64,000 bases of DNA from Alitta virens (Eukaryota; Annelida; Polychaeta; Phyllodocida; Nereididae). The stretch lies in assembly GCA_932294295.1 (NCBI GenBank), contig OW028585.1:16370360-16434359 (forward strand). Reading direction: 5' to 3'. The translations under genes and the position numbers were made by a program. The notes beneath the pieces are model-generated. The model worked only from the letters and a program-made list of their open reading frames with translations, ran no database searches and was not told the origin of the DNA. Shown piece by piece: positions 13,004 to 26,086 of this stretch (within the stretch, counting starts at the first letter, position 1; every line of letters begins with the position of its first letter).

Positions 13004-16000
13004 TTAAGACCACAGTCTATTAAATTAAGACTACCTCACTATTAAGACCACCTCACTATTGAGACCAGTCTATTAAATTAAGACTACCTCACTATTAAGA
13101 CTACCTCACTATTAAGACCACACTATTAAATTAAGACCACCTCACTATTAAGACTATCTCACTATTAAGACTACCTCACTATTAAAACCACAGTCTATTA
13201 AATTAAGACCACATCACTATTAAGACTACCTCACTATTAAGACTACCTCACTATTCCGCCCACAGTCTATTAAATTAAGACTACCTCACTATTAAGACTA
13301 CCTCACTATTAAGACCACAGTCTATTAAATTAAGACCACATCACTATTAAGACTACCTCACTATTAAGACCAGTCTATTAAATTAAGACCACCTCACTAT
13401 TAAGACCAGTCTATTAAATTAAGACTACCTCACTATTAAGACTATCTCACTATTAAGACTACCTCACTATTAAGACCACAGTCTATTAAATTAAGACCAC
13501 CTCACTATTAAGACTACCTCACTATTAAGACCAGTCTATTAAATTAAGACCACCTCACTATTAAGACTATCTCACTATAAAGACTACCTCACTATTAAGA
13601 CCACAGTCTATTAAATTAAGACCACCTCACTATTAAGACTACCTCACTATTCCGCCCACAGTCTATTAAATTAAGACTACCTCACTATTAAGACTACCTC
13701 ACTATTAAGACCACAGTCTATTAAATTAAGACCACATCACTATTAAGACTACCTCACTATTAAGACCACAGTCTATTAAATTAAGACCACCTCACTATTA
13801 AGACCTGTCTATTAAATTAAGACTACCTCACTATTAAGACCAGTCTATTAAATTAAGACCACCTCACTATTAAGACCATCTCGCTATTAAGACCACACTA
13901 TTAAATTAAGACTACCTCACTATTAAGACTACCTCATTATTAAGACCACAGTCTATTAAATTAAGACCACCTCACTATTAAGACTACCTCACTATTAAGA
14001 CCAGTCTATTAAATTAAGACTACCTCACTATTAAGACCACAGTCTATTAAATTAAGACCACATCACTAATAAGACTATCTCACTATTAAGACTACCTCAA
14101 TATTAAGACCACAGTCTATTAAATTAAGACCACCTCACTATTAAGACCAGTCTATTAAATTAAGACTACCTCACTATTAAGACTATCTCACTATTAAGAC
14201 TACCTCACTATTAAGGCCACAGTCTATTAAATTAAGACCACCTCACTATTAAGACCAGTCTATTAAATTAAGACTAACTCACTATTAAGACTACCTCACT
14301 ATTAAGACTACCTCACTATTAAGACCACAGTCTATTAAATTAAGACCACATCACTATTAAGACTACCTCACTATTAAGACCAGTCTATTAAATTAAGACC
14401 ACCTCACTATTAAGACCAGTCTATTAAATTAAGACTACCTCACTATTAAGACTACCTCACTATTAAGACCACAGTCTATTAAATTAAGACCACCTCACTA
14501 TTAAGACCAGTCTATTAAATTAAGACTACCTCACTATTAAGACCACAGTCTATTAAATTAAGACCACATCACTATTAAGACCAGTCTATTAAATTAAGAC
14601 TACCTCACTATTAAGACCACAGTCTATTAAATTAAGACCACCTCACTATTAAGACCAGTCTATTAAATTAAGACTACCTCACTATTAAGACTACCTCACT
14701 ATTAAGACCAGTCTATTAAATTAAGACCACCTCACTATTAAGACTATCTCACTATTAAGACTACCTCACTATTAAGACAACAGTCTATTAAATTAAGACC
14801 ACCTCACTATTAAGACTACCTCACTATTAAGACCAGTCTATTAAATTAAGACCACCTCACTATTAAGACTATCTCACTATTAAGACTACCTCACTACTAA
14901 GACAACAGTCTATTAAATTAAGACCACCTCACTATTAAGACTACCTCACTATTAAGACCAGTCTATTAAATTAAGACCACCTCACTATTAAGACTATCTC
15001 ACTATTTAGACTACCTCACTATTAAGACCACAGTCTACTAAATTAAGACCACCTCACTATTAAGACTACCTCACTATTAAGACTACCTCACTATTCCGCC
15101 CACAGTCTATTAAATTAAGACTACCTCACTATTAAGACTACCTCACTATTAAGACCACAGTCTATTAAATTAAGACCACCTCACTATTAAGACTACCTCA
15201 CTATTAAGACTACCTCTCTATTCCGCCCACAGTCTATTAAATTAAGACTACCTCACTATTAAGACTACCTCACTATTAAGACCACAGTCTATTAAATTAA
15301 GACCACATCACTATTAAGACTACCTCACTATTAAGACCACAGTCTATTAAATTAAGAGCACCTCACTATTAAGACCAGTCTATTAAATTAAGACTACCTC
15401 ACTATTAAGACCAGTCTATTAAATTAAGACCACCTCACTATTAAGACCATCTCGCTATTAAGACCACACTATTAAATTAAGACTATCTCACTATTAAGAC
15501 AACCTCACTATTAAGACCACAGTCTATTAAATTAAGACCACATCACTATTAAGACTACCTCACTATTAAGACCAGTCTATTAAATTAAGACTACCTCACT
15601 ATTAAGACCACAGTCTATTAAATTAAGACCACATCACTATTAAGACTACCTCACTATTAAGACCAGTCTATTAAATTAAGACTACCTCACTATTAAGACC
15701 AGTCTATTAAATTAAGACTACCTCACTATTAAGACTACCTCACTATTAAGACCACAGTCTATTAAATTAAGACCACCTCACTATTAAGACCACCTCGCTA
15801 TTAAGACCACACTATTAAATTAAGACCTCCTCACTATTAAGACTACCTCACTATTTCGCCCACAGTCTATTAAATTAAGACTACCTCACTATTAAGACTA
15901 CCTCACTATTAAGACCACAGTCTATTAAATTAAGACCACATCACTATTAAGACTACCTCACTATTAAGACCAGTCTATTAAATTAAGACTACCTCACTAT

Positions 16001-19000
16001 TAAGACCACAGTCTATTAAATTAAGACCACCTCACTATTAAGACTACCTCACTATTAAGACTACCTCACTATTCCGCCCACAGTCTATTAAATTAAGACT
16101 ACCTCACTATTAAGACTACCTCACTATTAAGACCACAGTCTATTAAATTAAGACCACATCACTATTAAGACTACCTCACTATTAAGACCACAGTCTATTA
16201 AATTAAGACCACATCACTATTAAGACTACCTCACTATTAAGACCACAGTCTATTAAATTAAGACCACATCACTATTAATACTACCTCACTATTAAGACCA
16301 GTCTATTAAATTAAGACCACCTCACTATTAAGACCAGTCTATTAAATTCAGACTACCTCACTATTAAGACCAGTCTATTAAATTAAGACTACCTCACTAT
16401 TAAGACCAGTCTATTAAATTAAGACCACCTCACTATTAAGACCATCTCGCTATTAAGACCACACTATTAAATTAAGACTACCTCACTATTAAGACTACCT
16501 CACTATTAAGACCACAGTCTATTAAATTAAGACCACATCACTATTAAGACTACCTCACTATTAAGACCACCTCACTATTGAGACCAGTCTATTAAATTAA
16601 GACTACCTCACTATTAAGACCACACTATTAAATTAAGACCACCTCACTATTAAGACTATCTCACTATTAAGACTACCTCACTATTAAGACCACAGTCTAT
16701 TAAATTAAGACCACATCACTATTAAGACTACCTCACTATTAAGACCACAGTCTATTAAATTAAGACTACCTCACTATTAAGACTACCTCACTATTCCGCC
16801 CACAGTCTATTAAATTAAGACTACCTCACTATTAAGACCACAGTCTATTAAATTAAGACCACATCACTATTAAGACTACCTCACTATTAAGACCACAGTC
16901 TATTAAATTAAGACTACCTCACTATTAAGACTACCTCACTATTCCGCCCACAGTCAATTAAATTAAGACTACCTCACTATTAAGACCACAGTCTATTAAG
17001 TTAAGACCACATCACTATTAAGTCTACCTCACTATTAAGACCAGTCTATTAAATTAAGACCACCTCACTATTAAGACTACCTCACTATTAAGACCAGTCT
17101 ATTAAATTAAGACCACCTCACTATTAAGACCAGTCTATTAAATTAAGACTACCTCACTATTAAGACTACCTCACTATTAAGACCACAGTCTATTAAATTA
17201 AGACCACATCACTATTAAGACTACCTCACTATTAAGACCACAGTCTATTAAATTAAGACCACCTCACTATTAAGACTACCTCACTATTAAGACTACCTCA
17301 CTATTCCGCCCACAGTCTATTAAATTAAGACTACCTCACTATTAAGACTACCTCACTATCAAGACCACAGTCTATTAAATTAAGACCACATCACTATTAA
17401 GACTACCTCACTATTAAGACCAGTCTATTAAATTAAGACCACCTCACTATTAAGACCAGTCTATTAAATTAAGACCACCTCACTATTAAGACCATCTCGC
17501 TATTAAGACCACACTATTAAATTAAGACTACCTCACTATTAAGACTACCTCACTATTAAGACCACAGTCTATTAAATTAAGACCACATCACTATTAAGAC
17601 CAGTCTATTAAATTAAGACCACCTCACTATTAAGACTACCTCACTATTAAGACCAGTCTATTAAATTAAGACCACATCACTATTAAGACTACCTCACTAT
17701 TAAGACCACAGTCTATTAAATTAAGACCACCTCACTATTAAGACTACCTCACTATTAAGACTACCTCACTATTCCGCCCACAGTCTATTAAATTAAGACT
17801 ACCTCACTATTAAGACTACCTCACTATCAAGACCACAGTCTATTAAATTAAGACCACATCACTATAAGACTACCTCACTATTAAGACCAGTCTATTAAAT
17901 TAAGACCACCTCACTATTAAGACCAGTCTATTAAATTAAGACCACCTCACTATTAAGACCATCTCGCTATTAAGACCACACTATTAAATTAAGACTACCT
18001 CACTATTAAGACTACCTCACTATTAAGACCACAGTCTATTAAATTAAGACCACATCACTATTAAGACCAGTCTATTAAATTAAGACCACCTCACTATTAA
18101 CACCACCTCACTATTGAGACCAGTCTATTAAATTAAGACTACCTCACTATTAAGACCACCTCGCAATTAAGACCAGTCTATTAAATTAAGACCACCTCAC
18201 TATTAAGACCACCTCACTATTAAGACCAGTCTATTAAATTAAGACTACCTCACTATTAAGACTATGTCACTATTAAGACCACAGTCTATTAAATTAAGAC
18301 CACCTCACTATTAAGACCACCTCACTATTGAGACCAGTCTATTAAATTAAGACTACCTCACTATTAAGACTATGTCACTATTAAGACCACAGTCTATTAA
18401 ATTAAGACCACCTCACTATTAAGACCACCTCACTATTAAGACCAGTCTATTAAATTAAGACTACCTCACTATTAAGACTACCTCACTATTAAGACCAGTC
18501 TATTAAATTAAGACCACCTCACTATTAAGACTACCTCACTATTAAGACCACAGTCTATTAAATTAAGACCACATCACTATTAAGACCAGTCTATTAAATT
18601 AAGACCACCTCACTATTAAGACTACCTCACTATTAAGACCAGTCTATTAAATTAAGACCATCTCACTATTAAGACCACCTCACTATTAAGACCAGTCTAT
18701 TAAATTAAGACTACCTCACTATTAAGACTATGTCACTATTAAGACCACAGTCTATTAAATTAAGACCACCTCACTATTAAGACCACCTCACTATTGAGAC
18801 CAGTCTATTAAATTAAGACTACCTCACTATTAAGACCACCTCACTATTAAGACCACAGTCTATTAAATTAAGACCACATCACTATTAAGACCAGTCTATT
18901 AAATTAAGACCACCTCACTATTAAGACTACCTCACTATTAAGACCAGTCTATTAAATTAAGACCACCTCACTATTAAGACCACCTCACTATTAAGACCAC

Positions 19001-21455
19001 CTCGCAATTAAGACCAGTCTATTAAATTAAGACCACCTCACTATTAAGACCACCTCACTATTAAGACCAGTCTATTAAATTAAGACTACCTCCCTATTAA
19101 GACTACCTCACTATTAAGACCACAGTCTATTAAATTAAGACCACCTCACTATTAAGACCACCTCACTATTGAGACCAGTCTATTAAATTAAGACTACCTC
19201 ACTATTAAGACTATGTCACTATTAAGACCACAGTCTATTAAATTAAGACCACCTCACTATTAAGACCACCTCACTATTGAGACCAGTCTATTAAATTAAG
19301 ACTACCTCACTATTAAGACCACAGTCTATTAAATTAAGACCACCTCACTATTAAGACCACCTCACTATTAAGACCACAGTCTATTAAATTAAGACCACCT
19401 CACTATTAAGACTATGTCACTATTAAGACCACAGTCTATTAAATTAAGACTACCTCACTATTAAGACTACCTCACTATTAAGACTATGTCACTATTAAGA
19501 CCACAGTCTATTAAATTAAGACCACCTCACTATTAAGACCACCTCACTATTGAGACCAGTCTATTAAATTAAGACTACCTCACTATTAAGACCACAGTCT
19601 ATTAAATTAAGACCACCTCACTATTAAGACCACCTCACTATTAAGACCACAGTCTATTAAATTAAGACCACCTCACTATTAAGACTATGTCACTATTAAG
19701 ACCACAGTCTATTAAATTAAGACTACCTCACTATTAAGACTACCTCACTATTAAGACCACAGTCTATTAAATTAAGACCACCTCACTATTAAGACCATCT
19801 CGCTATTAAGACCACACTATTAAATTAAGACTACCTCACTATTAAGACTACCTCACTATTAAGACCACAGTCTATTAAATTAAGACCACCTCACTATTAA
19901 GACCATCTCGCTATTAAGACCACACTATTAAATTAAGACCACCTCACTATTAAGACTATGTCACTATTAAGACCACAGTCTATTAAATTAAGACTACCTC
20001 ACTATTAAGACCATCTCGCTATTAAGACCACACTATTAAATTAAGACTACCTCACTATTAAGACCACAGTCTATTAAATTAAGACCACCTCACTATTAAG
20101 ACTATGTCACTATTAAGACCACAGTCTATTAAATTAAGACTACCTCACTATTAAGACCATCTCGCTATTAAGACCACACTATTAAATTAAGACTACCTCA
20201 CTATTAAGACCACAGTCTATTAAATTAAGACCACCTCACTATTAAGACCATCTCGCTATTAAGACCACACTATTAAATTAAGACTACCTCACTATTAAGA
20301 CTACCTCACTATTAAGACCACAGTCTATTAAATTAAGACCACCTCACTATTAAGAGTATCTCACTATTAAGACTACCTCACTATTAAGACCACAGTCTAT
20401 TAAATTAAGACCACATCACTATTAAGACTACCTCACTATTAAGACCACAGTCTATTAAATTAAGACCACCTCACTATTAAGACCATCTCGCTATTAAGAC
20501 CACACTATTAAATTAAGACCACCTCACTATTAAGACTACCTCACTATTCCGCCCACAGTCTATTAAATTAAGACCACCTCACTATTAAGACTACCTCACT
20601 ATTAAGACCACAGTCTATTAAATTAAGACCACCTCACTATTAAGACTACCTCACTATTAAGACCACAGTCAATTAAATTAAGACCACCTCACTATTAAGA
20701 CCACCTCACTATTAAAACCACAGTCTATTAAATTAAGACCACCTCACTATTAAGACCACCTCACTATTTAGACCACAGTCTATTAAATTAAGACCACCTC
20801 ACTATTAAGACCACCTCACTATTAAGACCACAGTCTATTAAATTAAGACCACCTCACTATTAAGACCACCTCACTATTAAGACCACAGTCTATTAAATTA
20901 AGACCACCTCACTATTAAGACCACCTCACTATTAAGACCACAGTCTATTAAATTAAGACCACCTCACTATTAAGACCACCTCACTATTAAGACCACAGTC
21001 TATTAAATTAAGACCACCTCACTATTAAGACCACCTCACTATTAAGACCACAGTCTATTAAATTAAGACCACCTCACTATTAAGACCACCTCACTATTAA
21101 GACCACAGTCTATTAAATAAAGACCACCTCACTATTAAGACTATGTCACTATTAAGACCACAGTCTATTAAATTAAGACTACCTCACTATTAAGACCACA
21201 GTCTATTAAATTAAGACCACCTCACTATTAAGACCACAGTCTATTAAATTAAGACCACCTCACTATTAAGACCACCTCACTATTAAGACCACAGTCTATT
21301 AAATTAAGACTACCTCCCTATTAAGACTACCTCACTATTAAGACCACAGTCTATTAAATAAAGACCACCTCACTATTAACTACCTCACTATTAAGACCAC
21401 AGTCTATTAAATTAAGACTACCTCACTATTAAGACTATGTCACTATTAAGATCAC
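13004..21455. repeat. Satellite array, right block, copy A
   Basis: This continues the same satellite after the transposon. Sub-family composition changes along it: variants with TATCTCACTAT are frequent at 13140-15010, variants with TATGTCACTAT dominate at 18250-19720, and a very homogeneous block with an exact 55-bp period lies at about 20720-21110 (the word CAGTC recurs at 20776, 20831, 20886, 20941, 20996, 21051 and 21106). A shorter higher-order repeat of about 470 bp links 17290-17520 to 17760-17990. The array ends at about 21455 with AAGATCACCTCATGCG. Confidence 0.97.
20720..21110. repeat. Homogenised 55-bp sub-array
   Basis: Seven consecutive 55-bp units, each made of two CCACCTCACTATTAAGA words and one CAGTCTATTAAAT word, are almost identical and exactly in register. 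The neighbouring monomers are more mixed, so this is a recently amplified stretch. Confidence 0.9.
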
Positions 21456-21694
21456 CTCATGCGATTCAGTTTCCTTAAGACATAAAAAAAGATAAACAAT
21501 CACAGTTCACCCAGTTCCCTGGTTTCAGACGTGCACTAGTGACCTACATGATTGTGAAATGTCAATGTATTACTTGAAGCCTGCAGTTCTTAACATGGCC
21601 TTCTATTTTTACTGTGTTGGATAATAAAGTGAGACCAGCTAGATTAACTCGACTGCATTTAAATCAATTAAATTGATGCGCAGTGTTGTTTACA

Positions 21695-22075
21695 TGTACA
21701 TCACAGTTGCCATGGCAACAAATGTTCCCTCACCTGATTTCCTGAGCAGCACTGACAGACGAACTCTCAAAGCCATTGTGAATGAATGAGTGAGGCAGTA
21801 GCTGCCTATGCTGCAGAAATGTACTTTTTTTCTGCAACAGCAAGTCTTACTTATAGATGCCAGTGCCTAGATGCCAGTGGCAGCTAGAATCAAGTTCAGC
21901 TGCAAGGTTGTATATCCCAGCATCCAGCAACAACCAGTTTGGCCCGACCTTATTAAGGCGGTCATGACCTCATTGTGAAAAGAGGTCAAGCAGCCGTAAA
22001 ACCATAAAAGGAAGGTCTAAATGTCGGTGATCTCTTTTTTCAAGTTGTAACTGAAGTCCAGCTTGAACTCCTCTC
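21695..22075 (+). pseudogene. Broken copy of the MATNV-type ORF, copy A
   Basis: After CAGTTGCCATGG the frame reads MATNVPSPDFLSS and TDRRTLKAIVNE, then stops. The following 300 bases still match copy B (45578-45840) at the DNA level, with insertions and deletions. The open version is in copy B. The function is unknown. Confidence 0.55.
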
Positions 22076-22930
22076 ACGTTCAACAACAGACAGAACTTGA
22101 TATGTAGGCCTATATAGATACATGAACAATGATTTACCAACTATTGTAAACTACAAAAAAATATAAATGGTTCAGTTTTTCGGCGTTTTGACCAGACACC
22201 CCTAACTTGATATGTGCCAAATTCACAAGTTTGTCACCTTTACGACATTGTCCCCCACAAATAGGCTGGTGGACACAAGGTATCCGTTTTGCGGTACGGA
22301 GATTTCCCTCTCATGACGTCACATGATGACGTCATAAGGTGTTCCAGGGTTGCTTCTGCAAGATGTCCAGGCTTGGGAAGACTCAAGTTGAAAAGCTTAT
22401 AAATATTAATCCTTCTAGTCAAGGAGGAAAAATGCCTATATGATCCAACGGAGGCGGAAACAAAGATGCCCAACTTGTTTTCAATACTTGGCAAGCAAGT
22501 GGTAATTAATTTTTTAGTTTATTATCCTTTTTCAATTAGAATCCACTGAGTTATTGTAAACATGCAATTATTGCAGTGGATGCATCTATATAATTTGTTA
22601 TCCAATAATAAATTGTACAATGTAAATATAATCATAAATAAATCAAATATATATTGCGAGTGCCATCCCTACAATGTAGTACCAGATACTACCACTGGAA
22701 TTAAGTGAGGCGCCACTATCGCAATATTACATCTATAGAGGGGGATCACTCTCTGGCACATTCAGGACAAAATTGAAATATATAGCTGTTTCCATATGCA
22801 CATAATTATAATCTATTATTATGTGAATCCTACAGGTATCAATGAATACTATAAGGCCTACCTTACCAACTAACAAAAACTATATTCATGCTTTGAACTT
22901 GTTTTTGATGTACAGTGTAGATCGGAGTAG
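22076..22930. other. Non-coding stretch with no recognised feature
   Basis: This is AT-rich sequence to the right of copy A. A CpG-containing GACGTCACATGATGACGTCA palindrome-like motif lies at about 22315. The open frame at 22494-22240 (84 residues) has no recognisable domain, and I do not call it a gene. Confidence 0.4.
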
Positions 22931-22934
22931 GCCT

Positions 22935-23040
22935 ACAGTCAACTCGCCCCAAAAATTTCTCGCCCAATTTTTTCTCGCCACAAAACCAACTCGCCCAATG
23001 ATAACTCGCCCATAACACAATTCGATCGCCCCCCTATATA
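22935..23040 (+). repeat. Clustered CTCGCC word repeats
   Basis: Within about 100 bases the word CTCGCC(C/A)A occurs six times with spacers of 10-16 bases, in an otherwise AT-rich context. Such interspersed words are common near the ends of DNA transposons, but no partner in the inverted orientation was found nearby. Confidence 0.45.
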
Positions 23041-24440
23041 TTTTTTATATTTATATTATAATAATTTTACTTGTTAAAGTTAAGTAATAGTCGACACACC
23101 TTATAATATGCGCATTGCCACATTGCGTACATGTAAACGGTCAAAACAGCTTTATTTACACTCTGTAGCTATATATATAGATATTTATTATGTGTCACTA
23201 TATGAATTTAATTTCAATTATATTTAATTAGCCTCTTTTTCTTTTGATTTATTATGTAAGGTGTGTGCACAATTTTACAGCTTTTTAGTAAGCTAGTGCA
23301 CATCCCCCACAGTATGCTAATGTCTTTTATTGTTACTACATACTGTGAACAAATAAAACATCTATTAGTACTAGCACTAAATATGTTTAACTGTCCAATT
23401 ATGTTGCTATATGAACTAGACCCAGATGGTATTTAGAAAAATAACATTTATAACGTTTTTTGATAATTGTCTTCAATGTAACCAAAAAGCAACAAAAATA
23501 CACAACGTAACAAGAAAAAATAGCCGAGACATTAACAATGTTAAAATATAAATATTTGGAGGAATTGCACTTGACTTATCACCTTCATTTCTTATAATTA
23601 TTAATAATAATCAGATTTTAAACGAAATATATCAGTTCAAAAAGTGGGAACTTGCAGATCTTAAAATGTGATATGATGTGGGCAACATATATGTATGTAT
23701 AGTTAATAGTAATATCTAGATCCAGTAAATATTATGAATAGGTTTTGTGCCTTGAATGAGCTGAAAATTTCAAATCAAGGTTATACGGTTTTTATTCATG
23801 ATCACCTTTTGAAGTATAATGACAGAGAATGTCTTGTAGGATTGCAATAAATACATAATAATAAAAATAATGTCAGAACTTATTTTTGTTATTGTCAGTG
23901 ACTTATTGTCCTGAGCTTAGTTAGATCTACAACTTACTTTTTTGGATAAAAATGTTCTATATAAATTGCCAGGTCATTTTAGCAACATATACATTTCATA
24001 TTTGTGAATATTCATTGGTTGGAAAGAAAACAAACACATTTTTATACATTAAATATTTTATTATCCAAATATGGACATTGTTACATCGCGCTAAATACGT
24101 AATTGTTAACTGCAGTATCCTACATAGAAAGAGGAGTTTTCGGAAATTTCTAGGAACTTTAAATTTTGAAAATCGGACTAGAAATTACAAAGTTATGCTG
24201 GATTAATGATGCAGAAGGTTACTCCCTTCATCGTGGCTGGGGAGGCCGTTTCGGTGACGTTGTAATGGCGGACCGCTTGCCGTTCTTGTAGCCAGCCCCG
24301 GCAAATCATAACAACCTTATCAACGAAACGAAGACACAATCACCAAACTGCAACAAATACTTTTATTGGTAGCATCTAGAACATTACTATTAAAATAAGT
24401 CAACAAACATATTTTGACATCTAACACATATTTTCACAAA
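23041..24440. other. AT-rich non-coding stretch
   Basis: No convincing coding or repeat structure was seen. A short GC-richer segment at 24215-24310 (GGCTGGGGAGGCC ... GCCAGCCCCGGC) can fold back on itself and may be part of a small inverted-repeat element. Confidence 0.35.
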
Positions 24441-24446
24441 ATCTGA

Positions 24447-25045
24447 ATATTAGGAGCAGCAGCCTTTTAAAGTATATACAACCCCCCTCCCTGCCTTGGC
24501 CTATACCTTTGGCCTTGGCCTATATTCAGAAACTGCTAATTTTTTCCCTTGGCCTTCCTACCTGACTTTCTTTAACTAAAGGCATTCATGAATCTTTAAC
24601 TCACCTGAAGATGTTGGAGGAGTGCAAAACTTCAACTTGCAATTACTTGGCTTCTATACATGATAGAACAATGCGGTTTTTTCTAATTAGTTCATTTGCA
24701 ACATTCTTATCATTTAAAAACTATATTGATACAGTCCGGGCGCGGACGTTTGCGAGAGCACCACTGTTTGCCTCCGCCAACCTAGCTGCCTTCTCAGACA
24801 AATATCTCGCTTAATATTTGGTCTATTTTCGATCCAAAAACACGTATGGAATCAGTATGAACTATACTACAATTTAGTCTTATTTTACTAGGAGTAAGCC
24901 GACGGGTCGTAGGAGTAACTCGACGGCTTCCAGGAGTAATCCGCCGAGTGGTAGGAGTAACTCGCCGACTGCTACCAGCGTCAGCATCAGCGTAGGCAGG
25001 GAGGGGGGTTGTATATATTTTGAAAGGCTGCTGCTCCCCTAATAT
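24447..25045. mobile_element. Foldback/MITE-like element with about 50-bp inverted repeats
   Basis: The left arm (24447-24495: TATTAGGAGCAGCAGCC ... ACCCCCCTCCCTGCC) is nearly the reverse complement of the right arm (24994-25045: GGCAGGGAGGGGGGTT ... GGCTGCTGCTCCCCTAAT). The flanks share ATAT, so the duplication may be TA or ATAT. There is no transposase inside. The centre holds a 21-bp tandem repeat. An open frame across the right half (25063-24794) is an effect of the repeat. Confidence 0.8.
24891..24974 (-). repeat. Four 21-bp tandem units inside the foldback element
   Basis: Four units begin AGGAGTAA and continue (C/G)(T/C)CG(A/C)CG. The 21-base length keeps frame; on the minus strand it would encode a seven-residue repeat of the type RRVTPTT. 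This is most likely neutral tandem sequence. Confidence 0.75.
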
Positions 25046-26086
25046 TAGTACGATTTTCGTCAAATAATAACTGAATTGTAGTATAGTTCAAAACCGGCTA
25101 TGTGAGACCTAGGCTTAAATTAGAGCTTGGAGAAGTTAGAACTAATTTCTCCAAGCTCAGTGTAATTACCCCCCATAAATGCAAGTAGTTGCATCAGTTT
25201 TGTGCGGCTACATTTGACCTCTGGTTGAAGGTCACAGATGACTTTCACCATCATTGGAAGGTCACATACCTGAAATTAAAAGTAGCCCATCTGATGATGT
25301 TATTTCGTTATACTGGTATTTATAACAAGGAACCATGACTAAAAGACTATTTAATAACTATTCTGGACTTACATATTTTTGTGAAACAAATTTGTGATTT
25401 ATATCACAGGCGCCCACCAGCAGGGGCTATCGTGTTTATATAAAAGAAGGTTAACAAAATTATTCAAAGATTTTATATGACTACACAATGTAATGAGTAA
25501 TATGAGGAGGTGACTATGGTGAATCAAATTGCCATCGGTTCCTGGGAACAGACCCTGATAACATGCTACGTCGGCTCAATGGTAATCAGCCACGTAGGGA
25601 CGACGTCAATACAATGTCAAATGTTATCTGGGAGAGTGAAATTTAGTTAAGTTTGTTGTTAGTTTTCAGTTATTATCAGGCCTAAAAAAAAATCTGTTTC
25701 CGGTTACCTGACCTTGGGATGGAACGGATTTAAATTAAATTAAATTTTGCTATTAAAAATAACCATTTGTTGACCGATTGACCCTATTTTTGAGGACTTT
25801 TGAAACGGAAACATTTTCTTTTGGCCTTAGATATAGATAAGCTGAGCTAAGCTAAGCTAAGATGTTTTTAAGGTAATGTAATTAAGATAAGCTAGGCTTC
25901 AGCAACTAACTTAATTGGCTGCATGATATTGAGAGATCCTTCCCTATGGCCGGTTTCATAGTGGGACAATGTCATGATTTATCATTGCTTCCTATGGAAA
26001 CTCCTTTTAGGGCTTGGTGTATAAAACATGTAAAGTGCAGCTTCTGGAAAACCTTTATTTGTGGTGATAATTTGGTTTCAAATTGA

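Larger units (their letters stand above)
1276..22075. repeat. Segmental duplication, copy A
   Basis: The sequence from 1276 onward matches 39893-47568 in the same orientation and order: a non-coding block (1276-1760 against 39893-40330), an AATG/AATC-rich stretch, AGXT2 exons (2876-3060, 3607-3713), a tRNA-like element, an inverted-repeat element remnant, the satellite, and the start of an ORF with an MATNV-type N-terminus (21700-22075). Copy A is far longer because its satellite spans about 15 kb instead of 0.6 kb and because it holds a 1.1-kb insertion at 5279-6399. The left edge falls in the intron after the second visible AGXT2 exon, so the rest of this gene copy is missing or lies outside the window. 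Confidence 0.85.

Noticed and set aside
6400..21455. CRISPR-like repeat array
   Set aside because: There are no unique spacers; the repeats are directly adjacent tandem monomers in a eukaryotic context, so this is satellite DNA.
24794..25063. Arg/Thr-rich repeat protein on the minus strand
   Set aside because: It is explained by the 21-bp tandem repeat and the right arm of the foldback element.
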